Source of the DNA: Sphingomonas sp.
GTDB lineage: Bacteria > Pseudomonadota > Alphaproteobacteria > Sphingomonadales > Sphingomonadaceae
Length of the DNA: 64,000 nt
NCBI RefSeq assembly: GCF_025362505.1
Contig: NZ_JANYGG010000135.1
Location: 18,017-82,016 of the forward strand
Direction of reading: 5' to 3'
Below the pieces are notes generated by a model, which saw only the letters and a list, made by a program, of their open reading frames with translations, was not told the origin of the DNA and did no database searches. Numbering within the stretch: position 1 is the first letter of the stretch; each line of letters starts with the position of its first letter. Position numbers and translations under genes: made by a program. Of the stretch, positions 1-7,505 are shown in pieces.

Positions 1-2109
1 ATTTGCCGAGCCAAATACTGTCCATCCCTTGATCACGCGCGCACTCAGCGAGGCTTCACCGCCGTAGAGCTCGACCTTATCGATATTGGAAACAACCCGC
101 AGCAGTCCGAACGGACCCACGAAGAACTCGAAGAACTGCATGTCCTTTACCGTGGTATAATAACCGGCCAGTTCATAAGTGATGCGGTTGTTGGCGAAGC
201 CGCCTTTAATACCAACCTCGAAGGCGCTGCTGGTTTCCTTCTTGTACTGGTCGGTGATTGCCAGCCCGGCGTTTATCGGAACAGGCGCGAACAGCGCTGT
301 GCCATTGTTGAAGAAGCCATCGATAATGGCCTTGCTACCGCCCGCGTTGAACCCGCCTGACTTGAAGCCGATCCCCCAGTTGGCGAACAGCGTCGTCGAA
401 GGGCCAGGCTTGTAGGTCAGGGTCACCTTGGGCTCGATCTGCTGGAAGGTTGCCGACCGCGCCGCAAGGACGCCGCTTGGATTGTAGGCCGGATCGAGAC
501 CGGGGTTCAGGTAGTAGTTCGCTGGTGTGCTGATCGTACCGTTGGGGAAGCCGGTAAGCGGATTGCCAACCCAGCGGGTTCGTGCGGCCGCTGGAATATT
601 GTTTCCGACCTTGCGCTCTTCAACATCATAGCGGAGCGCGAAGCCGGCCTTTAGCGTGTCGGAAACCTTGTAGTCGAGCGCACCGAAGGCCGCGTAGACG
701 TTGGTTTTAAAGGTGTCGTCGGCCAATCCTTCCGTCGGATTGCGCGGATCATTCGTATAGCATTCCCTGATTACGCCCTGCCCCGTGTCGAGCCCGAGAT
801 TAACGCAAACCCGGCGGTTGATGTGGAGCAGATAGCCACCGAGTTGCCAGGTCAACGGACCATCGGACTTCGATGCGAGACGAAGCTCAGCGCTGATGTC
901 TTCCTGGTTACGGCGCTGATACTGGGTGCCATCGCAAGTGCTCGGGCCATAAGGCTGCGATCCGCGGAACGGGCCGATCGTCTGGAACGGTTCCTGAACC
1001 ACTATGCCGGCCGTTGCGGCCGCGGTTGCGGTACAGTGCGGCTCGTTTCCAAAGAAGCCGAACGCCCCGCTGGTGCCATCGGCGTAAAAATCATTCTCGA
1101 TCTTACTGTAGGAAACATAGCCCGTCAGCTTGCCGAAACCGACATCGGAATCAAACCGGCCTGAGGCTTCGAACGTCTTTTGATAGTTGTTCGGCACGAT
1201 GTTGGAATCAAACCTGAAGATATGGTCGTTGACGTTGATGTTGGAATCGATCGTCTTGCTGATCGAAAACAGCCCCGGGATCTGAAAAACACCGTTGAAA
1301 GCGATCGCGCCGGCCTTGACCTCGCCATAGCGCGCCTTGAGATCGATTTCGGTCGAGCCTCCGATTTTTGCGATCAAGCGACCGTTGATGTCGAACTTTC
1401 GGTAGTTGTCAACCGAAGCGGCGCGGGTCGAGTTGCCCGGATAAGTTGCGGTGTTGACAGCAGTGGGCAAAAACGTGTTGCGATAGAACCCGTCCGACTT
1501 GCCATAGTCGCCGGAAATAACAAAACCGAGTGAATCTCCGATCGGACCGCTGACCAGGCCCGAAGCCGAGTAGGTTTTATTGTTGCCGTACGACGCCTTG
1601 CCTTCCATCTGCAGGTGGTCACCCGGCTTGCGGGTGGTAATGACGATCGCGCCAGCCGAGGCGTTGCGCCCATAAATGGCACCTTGCGGACCCTTCAAAA
1701 CTTCGATTTGCTTCAGAGTACCTTGATTCTGGTTGAGCGCCGAGGTGTTGGTTTTAAGAATGCCGTCAACCACCAGAGCGACGTTGTTTTCGGCATCGCG
1801 CGCGCCATTCAGACCTCGAATATTGATTTGGGTGTCGCCAGATTCAGCAGTGCCGGTCACAATGCTCACACCTGGGGTGAGTTTGACGAAATCGCTGGCT
1901 GTCTTCACCCCGGTCTGCTCAAGCGTCGCTGCGGTGAACACGGTCACCGATGCAGGAACATCCTGAAGCTTTTCGTTCTGGCGGCGTGCCGTAACAATGA
2001 TTTCTCCAGGAGAAGCCCCTACTTCCTCCGCATTTTGAGCAAGCGCCGGACTGGCCGCACAGCTGATGCATGCGATTGAACTCAGCAAGACGAATTTTGC
2101 AGTGCGCAT
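1..2109 (-). CDS. TonB-dependent receptor (partial, C-terminus beyond the window)
   Basis: Outer-membrane TonB-dependent transporter for active uptake of a nutrient. The frame runs without a stop from an ATG at 2109 to the left edge, giving 703 codons, so the last barrel strands lie outside. The N-terminus is a signal peptide ending in ALA-Q at about residue 25. The plug domain follows, with a TonB-box-like GEIIVTARR near residues 34-42, then LQDVPASVTV, INIRGLNG and GRNASAGAIVITTR. A long beta-barrel with alternating hydrophobic strands makes up the rest. It is the last gene of the leftward operon and starts 25 bp after the upstream NTF2-like gene with no room for a promoter, so it is probably co-transcribed and imports the substrate of the neighbouring catabolic enzymes. 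The style resembles receptors sphingomonads use for aromatic or other small organic compounds. The ligand cannot be read from sequence. Confidence 0.93.
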   Translation of the reverse strand, partial: MRTAKFVLLSSIACISCAASPALAQNAEEVGASPGEIIVTARRQNEKLQDVPASVTVFTAATLEQTGVKTASDFVKLTPGVSIVTGTAESGDTQINIRGLNGARDAENNVALVVDGILKTNTSALNQNQGTLKQIEVLKGPQGAIYGRNASAGAIVITTRKPGDHLQMEGKASYGNNKTYSASGLVSGPIGDSLGFVISGDYGKSDGFYRNTFLPTAVNTATYPGNSTRAASVDNYRKFDINGRLIAKIGGSTEIDLKARYGEVKAGAIAFNGVFQIPGLFSISKTIDSNINVNDHIFRFDSNIVPNNYQKTFEASGRFDSDVGFGKLTGYVSYSKIENDFYADGTSGAFGFFGNEPHCTATAAATAGIVVQEPFQTIGPFRGSQPYGPSTCDGTQYQRRNQEDISAELRLASKSDGPLTWQLGGYLLHINRRVCVNLGLDTGQGVIRECYTNDPRNPTEGLADDTFKTNVYAAFGALDYKVSDTLKAGFALRYDVEERKVGNNIPAAARTRWVGNPLTGFPNGTISTPANYYLNPGLDPAYNPSGVLAARSATFQQIEPKVTLTYKPGPSTTLFANWGIGFKSGGFNAGGSKAIIDGFFNNGTALFAPVPINAGLAITDQYKKETSSAFEVGIKGGFANNRITYELAGYYTTVKDMQFFEFFVGPFGLLRVVSNIDKVELYGGEASLSARVIKGWTVFGSAN

Positions 2110-2134
2110 TTTTGAACTCCCCGATTTTATTATA

Positions 2135-2533
2135 TTAAACTAGAACGTTGGCTCCACTGAAATACACATAGACTTCCTGGAATTTTCCATCGCGGAAACG
2201 CCAGAAATTTGTGTTGTAAAACCGTGTTATCCCCCCGTCATGACCTGTCAGAACTGCCTCGAACGATGCAGTCACGCGACCGTTTTTTTCATCCACCGTG
2301 CATGCGAAGTCCTTGTGGACGATGGCTGCATAAGATCCGGTGAAATCTTCCAGCATGCGTCTTATCGACGCCTTGCCGGCGTGGCGAGTGAACGCGGTCT
2401 GGACGCAAAACAGCGCTTCATCGTTGAAGCATGCAATCGCCGCGTCGATGTTCTTCGCATCGACATTGCCGAAGTATTTGATTGTCGCGATATCGATCAA
2501 CTCGTCGCGGCTGAGCGTTGGCTCATACTGCAT
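2135..2533 (-). CDS. NTF2/SnoaL-like small protein, second of a tandem pair
   Basis: A 132-residue protein of the NTF2-like superfamily, which includes SnoaL cyclases, ketosteroid isomerases and small dehydratases. The cone-fold pattern is visible: an N-terminal helix with 'DIATIKYFGNVDAKNIDAA', 'CFNDEALFCVQ', then strands ending 'TNFWRFRDGKFQEVYVYFSG'. It aligns throughout with the gene just upstream (shared IKYF/TKRYF-xxVDxK, ACFxxxAL, FxxVYVYxSGxNxL), so the two arose by duplication. The ATG overlaps the upstream stop as TGATG, indicating translational coupling. It may be an enzyme (isomerase, hydratase or cyclase) or a heterodimer subunit. The specific reaction is unknown. Confidence 0.82.
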   Translation of the reverse strand: MQYEPTLSRDELIDIATIKYFGNVDAKNIDAAIACFNDEALFCVQTAFTRHAGKASIRRMLEDFTGSYAAIVHKDFACTVDEKNGRVTASFEAVLTGHDGGITRFYNTNFWRFRDGKFQEVYVYFSGANVLV

Positions 2534-2967
2534 CAGGCTTCTCCTTCCTTCAGCAAATTGTCGCCGCTCATATAAACATAAACGCGGTGAAACTTATCGC
2601 CTTTGAGATAAAAGCGGTTGCAGTTTTCATAGCGAAGCTCGGTGCTGCTATTGGGCGTAATAAGCACGGTAAACTGCGAGCAGACCGAATTCGACTGCGG
2701 ATCGGCGGTGTGCACAAAATTACCGTGCCAGATTTCGGCAAAATCAGAGAACAGCCGCGCAAACATCGCACGGACGCCGGCATCGCGTCCGGCGTGCACG
2801 GTGTTCGAGGTCACTTCAGTTAGCAAGGCATCTTCAGTGAAGCAGGCCAGCACCTGCTCCATGTCCTTATTGTCGACGCCATCGAAATAGCGCTTGGTGA
2901 CGATGTCGATGTAATAGGGATAGGGCAGGGATGTCTGCCCCGCTCCGGCTTCGGTCCAGTCCGACAT
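2533..2967 (-). CDS. NTF2/SnoaL-like small protein, first of a tandem pair
   Basis: A 144-residue NTF2-fold protein. An in-frame TTG one codon upstream exists, but the ATG at 2967 overlaps the upstream stop as TGATG and is the better start. Typical features are 'DIVTKRYFDGVDNKDMEQVLACF', 'EDALLTEV', an 'HAGRDAGVRAMF' helix and the final strands 'NRFYLKGDKFHRVYVYMSGD'. It is paralogous to its downstream neighbour but differs in the pocket-lining strands, which suggests division of labour or a heteromer. It lies between the racemase-like gene and the second NTF2-like gene in one tightly coupled operon. Function is inferred only at fold level. Confidence 0.82.
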   Translation of the reverse strand: MSDWTEAGAGQTSLPYPYYIDIVTKRYFDGVDNKDMEQVLACFTEDALLTEVTSNTVHAGRDAGVRAMFARLFSDFAEIWHGNFVHTADPQSNSVCSQFTVLITPNSSTELRYENCNRFYLKGDKFHRVYVYMSGDNLLKEGEA

Positions 2968-3743
2968 CAAGCGCTTCCTTTGCGAATGCCCGCATCATTG
3001 CCAACCTCTGGGAAGGGGAAGGCTTTCTTGCTGTGCGAAAGGCCAAGTTGAACGAGGAGTTCGGCCTGCTTGTAGGCAATCAACCCCGGATTGATGACCG
3101 GGATAGGCAGGTTATCAGCAAGCCAGCGCGCCGATTGATGCATCGTCGTCGAGCCGAGCACGATCACATCGGCACCATCTTCCGCAATAGCTGCTTCTGC
3201 CTCGGCCTTCAGCTTTGCAAAGATAACCTCTTCCTTGCCGGCCAGCAGTTCGGCGACATCGGGGCGCGTCTTGATCGACCTGAGCGATGCGCAGCGCGGC
3301 CAGAAGCCATATTCCGTCAGCGTCTTTTCATAGAGCGGGAACCATTCATCCCACATGGTGAGGACGCAAAACTTCTTGCCCAGCGTCATGGCCATGTGAA
3401 ACGCGCATTCACCGGGCCCGAGCACAGGGATCGACAGCCGCGAGCGTAGCGCCCGCAAACCGGAATCGCTCACCGTATCGATCACGACCGCAGAATAACC
3501 CTCGTTCTCAGCATCGATGCCGGCCTGGAAAACTGTCCAGTCCATGAGCAGCATGTTATGATAGGAATCACCAAAGGCCGCGCCCCATTCCACCGCGACG
3601 AATTCAGGCTTGAAGCCCGGGGCGATCAAATTGACCGGTAGCTGGCTGGCGCGATTCGCAACGCCCGTTGCATCCATCGGAATTGGAACGATAACCTTGA
3701 TGCGTTTTTCTACCACTGGCTTTTCATCTACAGCTAATTGCAA
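2967..3743 (-). CDS. Asp/Glu/hydantoin-racemase-superfamily protein lacking both catalytic cysteines
   Basis: A 258-residue protein of the superfamily that holds Asp/Glu racemases, hydantoin racemase, maleate isomerase and arylmalonate decarboxylase. Two Rossmann-like halves are visible. In the first, 'VVIDTVSDSGLRALR' occupies the place of the usual (I/V)xCFxDPGLxxAR loop. In the second, 'DVIVLGSTTM' replaces the usual DxIVLGCxGM. The two catalytic cysteines are therefore Thr (about residue 90) and Ser (about residue 198), so ordinary two-base racemisation is unlikely. The start given is TTG at 3743; a GTG nine codons later is also possible. It is the first gene of the leftward operon, divergent from the GntR regulator. 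Lyase, decarboxylase or isomerase activity on a small acid is possible but unproven. Confidence 0.85.
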   Translation of the reverse strand: MQLAVDEKPVVEKRIKVIVPIPMDATGVANRASQLPVNLIAPGFKPEFVAVEWGAAFGDSYHNMLLMDWTVFQAGIDAENEGYSAVVIDTVSDSGLRALRSRLSIPVLGPGECAFHMAMTLGKKFCVLTMWDEWFPLYEKTLTEYGFWPRCASLRSIKTRPDVAELLAGKEEVIFAKLKAEAEAAIAEDGADVIVLGSTTMHQSARWLADNLPIPVINPGLIAYKQAELLVQLGLSHSKKAFPFPEVGNDAGIRKGSA

Positions 3744-3760
3744 TGGACCGAGCTTAGGCT

Positions 3761-3774
3761 TAATGTATACAAAG
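3761..3774. promoter_or_regulatory. Candidate GntR/FCD operator 1
   Basis: The palindrome TGTATACA (3764-3771) sits in the divergent intergenic space between the racemase-like gene and gntR. Operators of FCD-type GntR proteins are commonly built on a T-GTATAC-A core. The position allows it to control both divergent operons. Binding is inferred. Confidence 0.55.
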
Positions 3775-3803
3775 CTATCCGGTCAAGCTCATGGAAAAAA
3801 AGA

Positions 3804-4478
3804 ATGTCGCGCGCATCCGATCGAGCATATTCAATGATCAGGAACAAGATCCTTTCCGGTGAACTTCGATCGGGAGCAAAGATCGGCGAGGAGGCCCTTG
3901 CGGAGCAGTGCGGTGTTTCGCGCACCCCGGTTCGCGAAGCGCTGGGTCGGCTCGAAGCGGAATATCTGATCCGTCGCAGCGAAACACAGCGCAGTTTCGT
4001 GGCTGACTGGTCGCTGGACGATGTCGAGGAAGCGTTCGAATTGCGCGGCATGCTGGAGAGCCGAGCCGCACGCCGAGCTGCCAAACGCATCAACCAAAGT
4101 CAGATTGAGCGGATGAAAGTGCACAATCACGCTTTGCAGAAAGCAGTCGAACGCGACATTCCTGATACGCGGGTTTTCCTCGATCACAACCAGCAGTTCC
4201 ACACCATCATTCTTGAGGCGTCGGCATCTCAACGCCTGACCAACGCGCTGGCCAAGCTCATCGAACAACCGGTTATCTGGCGAACTGTTCAGAATTTTAC
4301 AGCCGGGGACTTGCAACGATCGTATCGTGAGCATGAGGAGCTGTTGGCTGCCTTCGAGCAGCATGATCCGACCTGGGCCGAGGCTGTCATGACCTCCCAC
4401 ATCCGCAGGGCATTCCACACTTATGCAAACGCCCACATGAACCAGCGGATTGTCGATAGCTCGCAAGCCGCTGAGTGA
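3804..4478 (+). CDS. GntR family (FCD/FadR subfamily) transcriptional regulator
   Basis: A 224-residue ligand-responsive DNA-binding protein. The N-terminal winged helix shows 'AYSMIRNKILSGELRSGAKI', 'EEALAEQCGVSRTPVREAL' and 'GRLEAEYLI'. The C-terminal FCD domain shows 'ELRGMLESRAARRAA', 'DHNQQFHTIILEAS' and 'YREHEELLAAFEQHD', with the Asp/His residues that usually bind a metal and an organic-acid effector. The ATG at 3804 follows a purine-rich GGAAAAAAAGA. A TTG at 3738 in the same frame would put the start inside the divergent promoter and is rejected. It probably represses both divergent operons, since operator-like palindromes lie just before it and again before the next gene. The effector is likely the pathway substrate or a CoA/acid intermediate (inference). 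Confidence 0.92.
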   Translation: MSRASDRAYSMIRNKILSGELRSGAKIGEEALAEQCGVSRTPVREALGRLEAEYLIRRSETQRSFVADWSLDDVEEAFELRGMLESRAARRAAKRINQSQIERMKVHNHALQKAVERDIPDTRVFLDHNQQFHTIILEASASQRLTNALAKLIEQPVIWRTVQNFTAGDLQRSYREHEELLAAFEQHDPTWAEAVMTSHIRRAFHTYANAHMNQRIVDSSQAAE

Positions 4479-4489
4479 CGGGGCCTTGA

Positions 4490-4503
4490 TTTTGTATCCA
4501 AAA
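4490..4503. promoter_or_regulatory. Candidate GntR/FCD operator 2
   Basis: TTTGTATCCAAA contains TGTATCCA (4493-4500), one mismatch from the TGTATACA palindrome upstream of gntR. It lies between the gntR stop and the lyase start at 4520, where it could control a separate promoter for the rightward enzyme genes. Confidence 0.45.
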
Positions 4504-4519
4504 CTGCGATGTTTATGAA

Positions 4520-5428
4520 ATGGCTGTTCCATCCATTGCATTTGTCGAAGTGGGTCCGCGCGACGGCCTTCAAAACGAGCGCGAAACGATTGCCACTGGC
4601 GACAAGATCAAACTGATCGAACGGGCCATCGCCGCCGGAGCCAAGCGGATCGAGGTCACCAGCTTTGTCAACCCGAAGCGCGTCCCGCAAATGGCTGACG
4701 CCGAAGCCGTTTGCGCAGCGTTGCCGGACCGCGCCGATGTCACCTTTGTCGGGCTGGTGATGAATGCCAGGGGCGCCGAGCGCGCTATCGCAACAGGCCG
4801 GATTGACCAGCTGGGCGCCGTCGCGGTGGCAACCGACCGATTTGCCATCGCGAACCAGGGCCAGACCAGCGACGGATCAGTCGAGGCGGCCAGGACGATC
4901 ATCGCCATGGCCCGCGCCGCAGGGCTGACCGGTCAGGCCACCATCGCCGCCGCGTTCGGGTGTCCTTTCGAAGGCGAGGTTGGCGAGGCGCGTGTCGTTG
5001 CCATGGCGCGGCGGCTGGCCGAAGCCGGACCAGTCGAAATCGCGCTGGCCGACACCATCGGCGTGGGAAATCCCGCGCATGTCGCACGGCTTGTCGCGCG
5101 TGTACGCGAGGCGATCGATCCGCTGCCGGTGCGGGTTCATTTTCACAACACCCGCAATACCGGGCTTGCCAATGTATGGGCAGCGGTGGAGGCCGGCGCG
5201 AGCGTCGTTGATGGTTCGCTCGGTGGGCTTGGCGGCTGCCCCTTTGCACCCGGCGCGGCGGGCAATGTGCCGAGTGAAGATGTGATCTACATGCTCGAAC
5301 GGGCCGGGATCGGCACGGGAATGGATCTGGAACAGCTGATTGCCGGGAGCATATGGCTTTCGGCAGTAATCGGGCGAAAACTGCCGGGGATGGTAGCGCA
5401 GGCACCGCGCTTCCCGCAGGCCGCATAA
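4520..5428 (+). CDS. Hydroxymethylglutaryl-CoA lyase-type enzyme
   Basis: A 302-residue TIM-barrel lyase of the HMGL family, which cleaves 3-hydroxy-3-methylacyl-CoA thioesters into acetyl-CoA plus a keto product. Signature residues are complete: 'VGPRDGLQNE' with catalytic Arg14 and metal-binding Asp15; 'VEVTSF'-like 'IEVTSFVNPKRVPQMAD'; 'FGCPFEG'; the metal ligands His207 and His209 in 'VHFHNTRN'; the catalytic Cys240 in 'GLGGCPFAPGAAGN'; and Asn249. The Cys-to-Asn spacing equals that of the human enzyme. The gene stands among HyuA/HyuB and a CoA-transferase and away from leucine-degradation genes (no MCC or isovaleryl-CoA genes), so its substrate is probably an analogue such as another 3-hydroxy-3-alkyl-dicarboxyl-CoA. 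That substrate assignment is inference. Confidence 0.9.
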   Translation: MAVPSIAFVEVGPRDGLQNERETIATGDKIKLIERAIAAGAKRIEVTSFVNPKRVPQMADAEAVCAALPDRADVTFVGLVMNARGAERAIATGRIDQLGAVAVATDRFAIANQGQTSDGSVEAARTIIAMARAAGLTGQATIAAAFGCPFEGEVGEARVVAMARRLAEAGPVEIALADTIGVGNPAHVARLVARVREAIDPLPVRVHFHNTRNTGLANVWAAVEAGASVVDGSLGGLGGCPFAPGAAGNVPSEDVIYMLERAGIGTGMDLEQLIAGSIWLSAVIGRKLPGMVAQAPRFPQAA

Positions 5429-5443
5429 TCGAAGGGGACGTAA

Positions 5444-7492
5444 ATGGGTTACCGTTTGGGCGTTGATGTCGGGGGCACGTTCACCGATCTGCTGTTGTTC
5501 AATGAAGCAACTGGCGCATTCTGGCGTCACAAGACGCCTTCGACACCGCATGACAGTTCGGAAGGCGTTCTGACCGGGGTGGAGGCGATTTGCGTCGCGG
5601 CGAACGTAGATCCTAAGGAAATTGGGTATTTCCTCCATGGTACCACGGTTGCCACCAATGCCATGCTCGAAGGGAAAGGGGCACGCGTCGGCCTCATAAC
5701 CACCGAAGGCTATCGTCATATCCTGCAGATCGCTCGCTCCTACGTTCCTGGCGGATTGGCAGCGTGGATCATCTGGCCCAAACCCACGCCGCTTGCAGCG
5801 CTTGAAGACACGGTCACGGTGGGCGGGCGCATTGATGCTGCGGGCACAGAAGTCCGGCCGCTGGACGAAGCGAGCGTGAAAGCGGCACTGACCAAGCTCA
5901 AGAACCAGGGAGTTGAGGCGATCACGGTTTCGCTCGTGAATGCCTATGTTAACGGAGACCAGGAAAAGCGCATCGGTGCCATGGCGCGCGAAATGATGCA
6001 GGATATCCCGGTGTCGCTCAGCCACGAGGTCCTGCCCGAGATGCAGGAGTATGAGCGCACACTGACAACCGTCGCCAATGCCGCCGTCCGTCCGGTGGTC
6101 GGCCGCTACGTGTCGAGTCTCCGCGAAAAGCTGGCCAAGTCCGGGATGAACGGGAAACTGTCGTTGTTGCGCTCAGACGGCGGCCTGATGTCGGCGCAAA
6201 AGGCCGAGGAACACCCGGTCAACATCCTGATGTCGGGCCCGGCCGGGGGCGTTACTGGAGCGCTCTGGGTGGGCAAGAATTCGGGCCTGAACAACATTCT
6301 GACCTTGGATGTCGGCGGCACTTCAACTGACGTGGCGCTGATTGAAAATCTTGAACCGCGCCGCGTCCGGACAACTGACGTCGGCCATTTGTCGGTCCGC
6401 GCCTCCTCGCTCGATGTGAAAACCGTGGGTGCCGGCGGGGGCTCGATTGCCTATGTCCCCGAACTTACCAAGGCTTTGCGGGTTGGTCCGCAGTCTGCCG
6501 GTGCCGTTCCGGGGCCAGTTGCTTATGGCAAGGGCGGCACTTTGCCGACGGTGACCGACGCCAATGTGGTGCTCGGCTATCTGCCCGAAAACTTGCTGGG
6601 CGGAAGCTTCAAGCTCGACCGCGAGGGGGCCAAAGTCGCCGTTCAGACAATCGCGGACGCGCTTGGCATCGATTTGATGGCGGCGGCGCGCGGCATCATC
6701 GATATCGTCAACGAGAACATGTTTGGCGCACTCCGAATGATCTCCGTGCAGCAGGGCTATGATCCGCGCCACTTCGCGTTGATGGGCTTTGGCGGTGCGG
6801 GCCCGTTGCATGTCAACGCGGTTGCAAGACTGATGAGCAGCTGGCCTGCGGTTTCGCCGGTCTCTCCCGGCGTGCTGTGCGCGTTGGGTGACGCGACAAC
6901 GCGGATGCGGACCGAGACTGCGCGTTCGTTCTCACGGCTAGCGATCACGACCGACGCCGATGAACTGATTGCCATCCTCAAGGAGATGGCCGCACAAACC
7001 CGCGCTGAACTGCGCTCGGACGGATTGGCTGACAGCACGATCGAAAGCGAGTTCGAGATTGACGTTCGCTATGTGGGTCAGGCCTTTGAAGTGCCGCTGA
7101 TGATTACCATTGCGGCACTCGAAAGCGACGGTGTCGCCGGAATCCTGCGCAGATTTGACGAGGAGCACTTGCGCCTGTTCACGTTCAACATGGACACGCC
7201 GCACGAAATTGTGAACTTGCGCGCGGTGGCCCTGGGGCAATCGCTCGACCTTCCGGCCGCAGAACTGGCCAAAGGCAATGGCGATCCTTCGGGCGCCAAG
7301 ATGCGCGATCACACGTTGTGGATGGACGGCAAGGAACAGGCGGCGGTGATCTATGATCGCTCCAGATTGCTCCAAGGAGATATCATCCCCGGGCCTGCCA
7401 TCGTTATCGAAATGGACTCTACAACCCTGATTGAAACCGGATGCATCGCAGTAGTCGATCGCGTCGGTAACATCCTGATCAACCCGGCTTGA
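5444..7492 (+). CDS. hyuA: Hydantoinase/oxoprolinase family protein, subunit A (ATPase subunit)
   Basis: A 682-residue HyuA-type subunit of the ATP-dependent hydantoinase / 5-oxoprolinase / acetone-carboxylase superfamily. ASKHA-fold nucleotide-binding motifs are intact: 'GVDVGGTFTDLLLF' at residues 6-19, 'HGTTVATNAML' near 66-76, 'MSGPAGGVTGA' near 264, 'LDVGGTSTDVAL' near 287 and 'GFGGAGPLHVNAVA' near 448. This subunit phosphorylates a carbonyl or enol of the substrate so that subunit B can hydrolyse or carboxylate it. A GGGG-rich ribosome site (GAAGGGGACG) precedes the ATG. The subunit B gene follows 13 bp after the stop, as expected for a heteromeric enzyme. Candidate substrates are cyclic amides, imides or ketones; the family alone does not decide. 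Confidence 0.93.
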   Translation: MGYRLGVDVGGTFTDLLLFNEATGAFWRHKTPSTPHDSSEGVLTGVEAICVAANVDPKEIGYFLHGTTVATNAMLEGKGARVGLITTEGYRHILQIARSYVPGGLAAWIIWPKPTPLAALEDTVTVGGRIDAAGTEVRPLDEASVKAALTKLKNQGVEAITVSLVNAYVNGDQEKRIGAMAREMMQDIPVSLSHEVLPEMQEYERTLTTVANAAVRPVVGRYVSSLREKLAKSGMNGKLSLLRSDGGLMSAQKAEEHPVNILMSGPAGGVTGALWVGKNSGLNNILTLDVGGTSTDVALIENLEPRRVRTTDVGHLSVRASSLDVKTVGAGGGSIAYVPELTKALRVGPQSAGAVPGPVAYGKGGTLPTVTDANVVLGYLPENLLGGSFKLDREGAKVAVQTIADALGIDLMAAARGIIDIVNENMFGALRMISVQQGYDPRHFALMGFGGAGPLHVNAVARLMSSWPAVSPVSPGVLCALGDATTRMRTETARSFSRLAITTDADELIAILKEMAAQTRAELRSDGLADSTIESEFEIDVRYVGQAFEVPLMITIAALESDGVAGILRRFDEEHLRLFTFNMDTPHEIVNLRAVALGQSLDLPAAELAKGNGDPSGAKMRDHTLWMDGKEQAAVIYDRSRLLQGDIIPGPAIVIEMDSTTLIETGCIAVVDRVGNILINPA

Positions 7493-7505
7493 GGAGGCAA
7501 GGACA

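Noticed and set aside
4520..5428. Leucine-degradation HMG-CoA lyase (mvaB) as a firm gene name
   Set aside because: Catalytic residues fit, but none of the isovaleryl-CoA or methylcrotonyl-CoA genes accompany it and the context is HyuAB/CoA-transferase, so a substrate-specific symbol is not justified.
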